From NCBI GenBank assembly GCA_937958665.1, contig CALGNM010000013.1, forward strand, positions 1 through 6,076: 6,076 nucleotides of DNA, written 5' to 3'. Shown one piece after another: positions 5,601 to 6,076 of this stretch; positions within the stretch are counted from its first letter, which is position 1; every line of letters starts with the position of its first letter. The position numbers and the translations under genes were made by a program. This stretch comes from an uncultured bacterium. Lineage in GTDB: Bacteria; Edwardsbacteria; AC1; EtOH8. Under the pieces are notes generated by a model. That model made no database searches. It was not told where the DNA came from and was given only the letters and a program-made list of their open reading frames with translations.

Positions 5601-6032
5601 TCACTCCAAATCTATCACTACATCGGCCGGCATGCCTGGTTTAAGCTCGCCTTTCGGATTCGAAAGGCTGATCTTGACCGCGAACACCAGCTTGGTCCGC
5701 TCCTCCTTGGTCTGAATGTCCTTGGGGGTGAACTCCGCCTGCCCGGCGATGGTGGACAGCGTTCCCTCGTATTCTTTGCCGGGATATGAATCTACCGTGA
5801 CCTTGGCCTTCTGCCCCAATTTGACCCGGCCGTATTCCTTCTCCGGCAGATAGATCTTGAGGTAGACCCTGGCGATGTCACCCAGCTTGCAGATCGGAGT
5901 GCCTGGCATGGCCAGCTCCCCGGCCTCAATGTTCTTCTCCAGCATCACCCCGCTGATTGGCGCCTCGATGTAGGAGTTGGCCACCTGGACCCGGGCCAGT
6001 GACAGCGAAGCCTGGGCTTGGGCCAGCATCCC
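5601..6032 (-). CDS. HlyD-family periplasmic adaptor (membrane fusion protein), C-terminal part
   Basis: This is the periplasmic bridge of the export pump, joining the inner-membrane permeases to an outer-membrane channel. Only the last 143 codons are present. The frame runs off the insert at 6032, so the ATG at 6029 is an internal Met and not a start. Counting from that Met, residues 1-20 are the end of the coiled-coil hairpin (AQAQASLSLARVQVANSY). Residues 21-51 are the second half of the lipoyl domain (IEAPISGVML, EAGELAMPGTPICKLGD). Residues 52-142 are the beta-barrel and membrane-proximal strands, with the family marker AEFTPKDIQTKEERTKLVFA (98-117) and LKPGMPADVVIDLE at the end. The TPK-IQTKEER segment is typical of adaptors encoded beside YbhF/RbbA-type ABC pumps. 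Related proteins have about 330 residues, so signal anchor, first lipoyl half and most of the coiled coil are missing. It is first of the visible operon genes; a TetR-type regulator or TolC homologue could lie beyond the edge. Confidence 0.93.
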   Translation of the reverse strand, partial: GMLAQAQASLSLARVQVANSYIEAPISGVMLEKNIEAGELAMPGTPICKLGDIARVYLKIYLPEKEYGRVKLGQKAKVTVDSYPGKEYEGTLSTIAGQAEFTPKDIQTKEERTKLVFAVKISLSNPKGELKPGMPADVVIDLE

Positions 6033-6076
6033 AGATCGGAAGAGCGTCGTGTAGGGAAAGAGTGTAGATCTCGGTG
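6033..6076 (-). other. Illumina adapter sequence (non-biological)
   Basis: AGATCGGAAGAGCGTCGTGT and the bases after it are the reverse complement of the same P5/TruSeq universal adapter found at 1-46, as produced by read-through of short fragments. Real sequence ends at 6032. In the HlyD reading frame the adapter is open and would again encode RSTLFPYTTLFRS, falsely extending that protein upstream. Confidence 0.98.

Noticed and set aside
5601-6029. A complete 142-aa adaptor protein starting at the ATG at 6029
   Set aside because: The frame is open beyond this Met to the insert end, and the protein would lack the first lipoyl half, most of the coiled coil and the membrane anchor. It is a truncated gene, not a short one.
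3-6076. Composite transposon or insertion element bounded by 44-bp inverted repeats
   Set aside because: The repeats are Illumina adapter sequence, and no transposase or integrase gene is present between them.

Overview
This window is a 6,076-base contig from a bacterium with a two-membrane envelope, most likely an uncultured environmental organism. I infer this from the HlyD-type periplasmic adaptor and from the untrimmed Illumina adapter sequence at both ends (1-46 and 6033-6076). The biological insert is therefore 47-6032. The two adapter copies form a perfect 44-bp terminal inverted repeat, which is a library artefact and not a transposon end. Base composition is moderately GC-rich. I cannot name a phylum from the sequence alone.

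Left part (47-1087, plus strand): a compact gene string on one strand. It starts with the 3' end of a gene whose product ends like a TPR/BamD-type protein. Next come two small genes of 48 and 69 codons joined by an ATGA stop/start overlap, then a 200-residue protein made almost entirely of TPR repeats. The last gene's stop codon sits inside a strong hairpin terminator (1069-1100) with T tracts on both strands, so it can also stop the operon arriving from the right.

Right part (1205-6032, minus strand, read from right to left): a five-gene export operon. In transcription order it encodes the C-terminal part of an HlyD-family membrane fusion protein (cut by the contig end), ABC ATPase A (302 aa), ABC ATPase B (323 aa) and two paralogous ABC-2 permeases (379 and 377 aa). 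Gene order and motifs match the YbhG-YbhF-YbhS-YbhR type of efflux pump of Gram-negative bacteria. The difference is that the two ATPase domains fused in E. coli YbhF are separate genes here. The two permeases would form the inner-membrane channel, the two ATPases a heterodimeric motor, and the HlyD protein a periplasmic bridge toward an outer-membrane TolC-like channel not present in this window. The substrate cannot be read from the sequence.

The most notable biology is the complementary asymmetry of the two ATPases. A keeps a canonical signature (LSGGM) but has Pro in place of the switch His. B keeps the His but has a changed signature (LPGGF). Together they predict one canonical and one degenerate ATP site. 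I see no phage, CRISPR, toxin-antitoxin, RNA gene or insertion sequence, and no evidence for a wholly new system.
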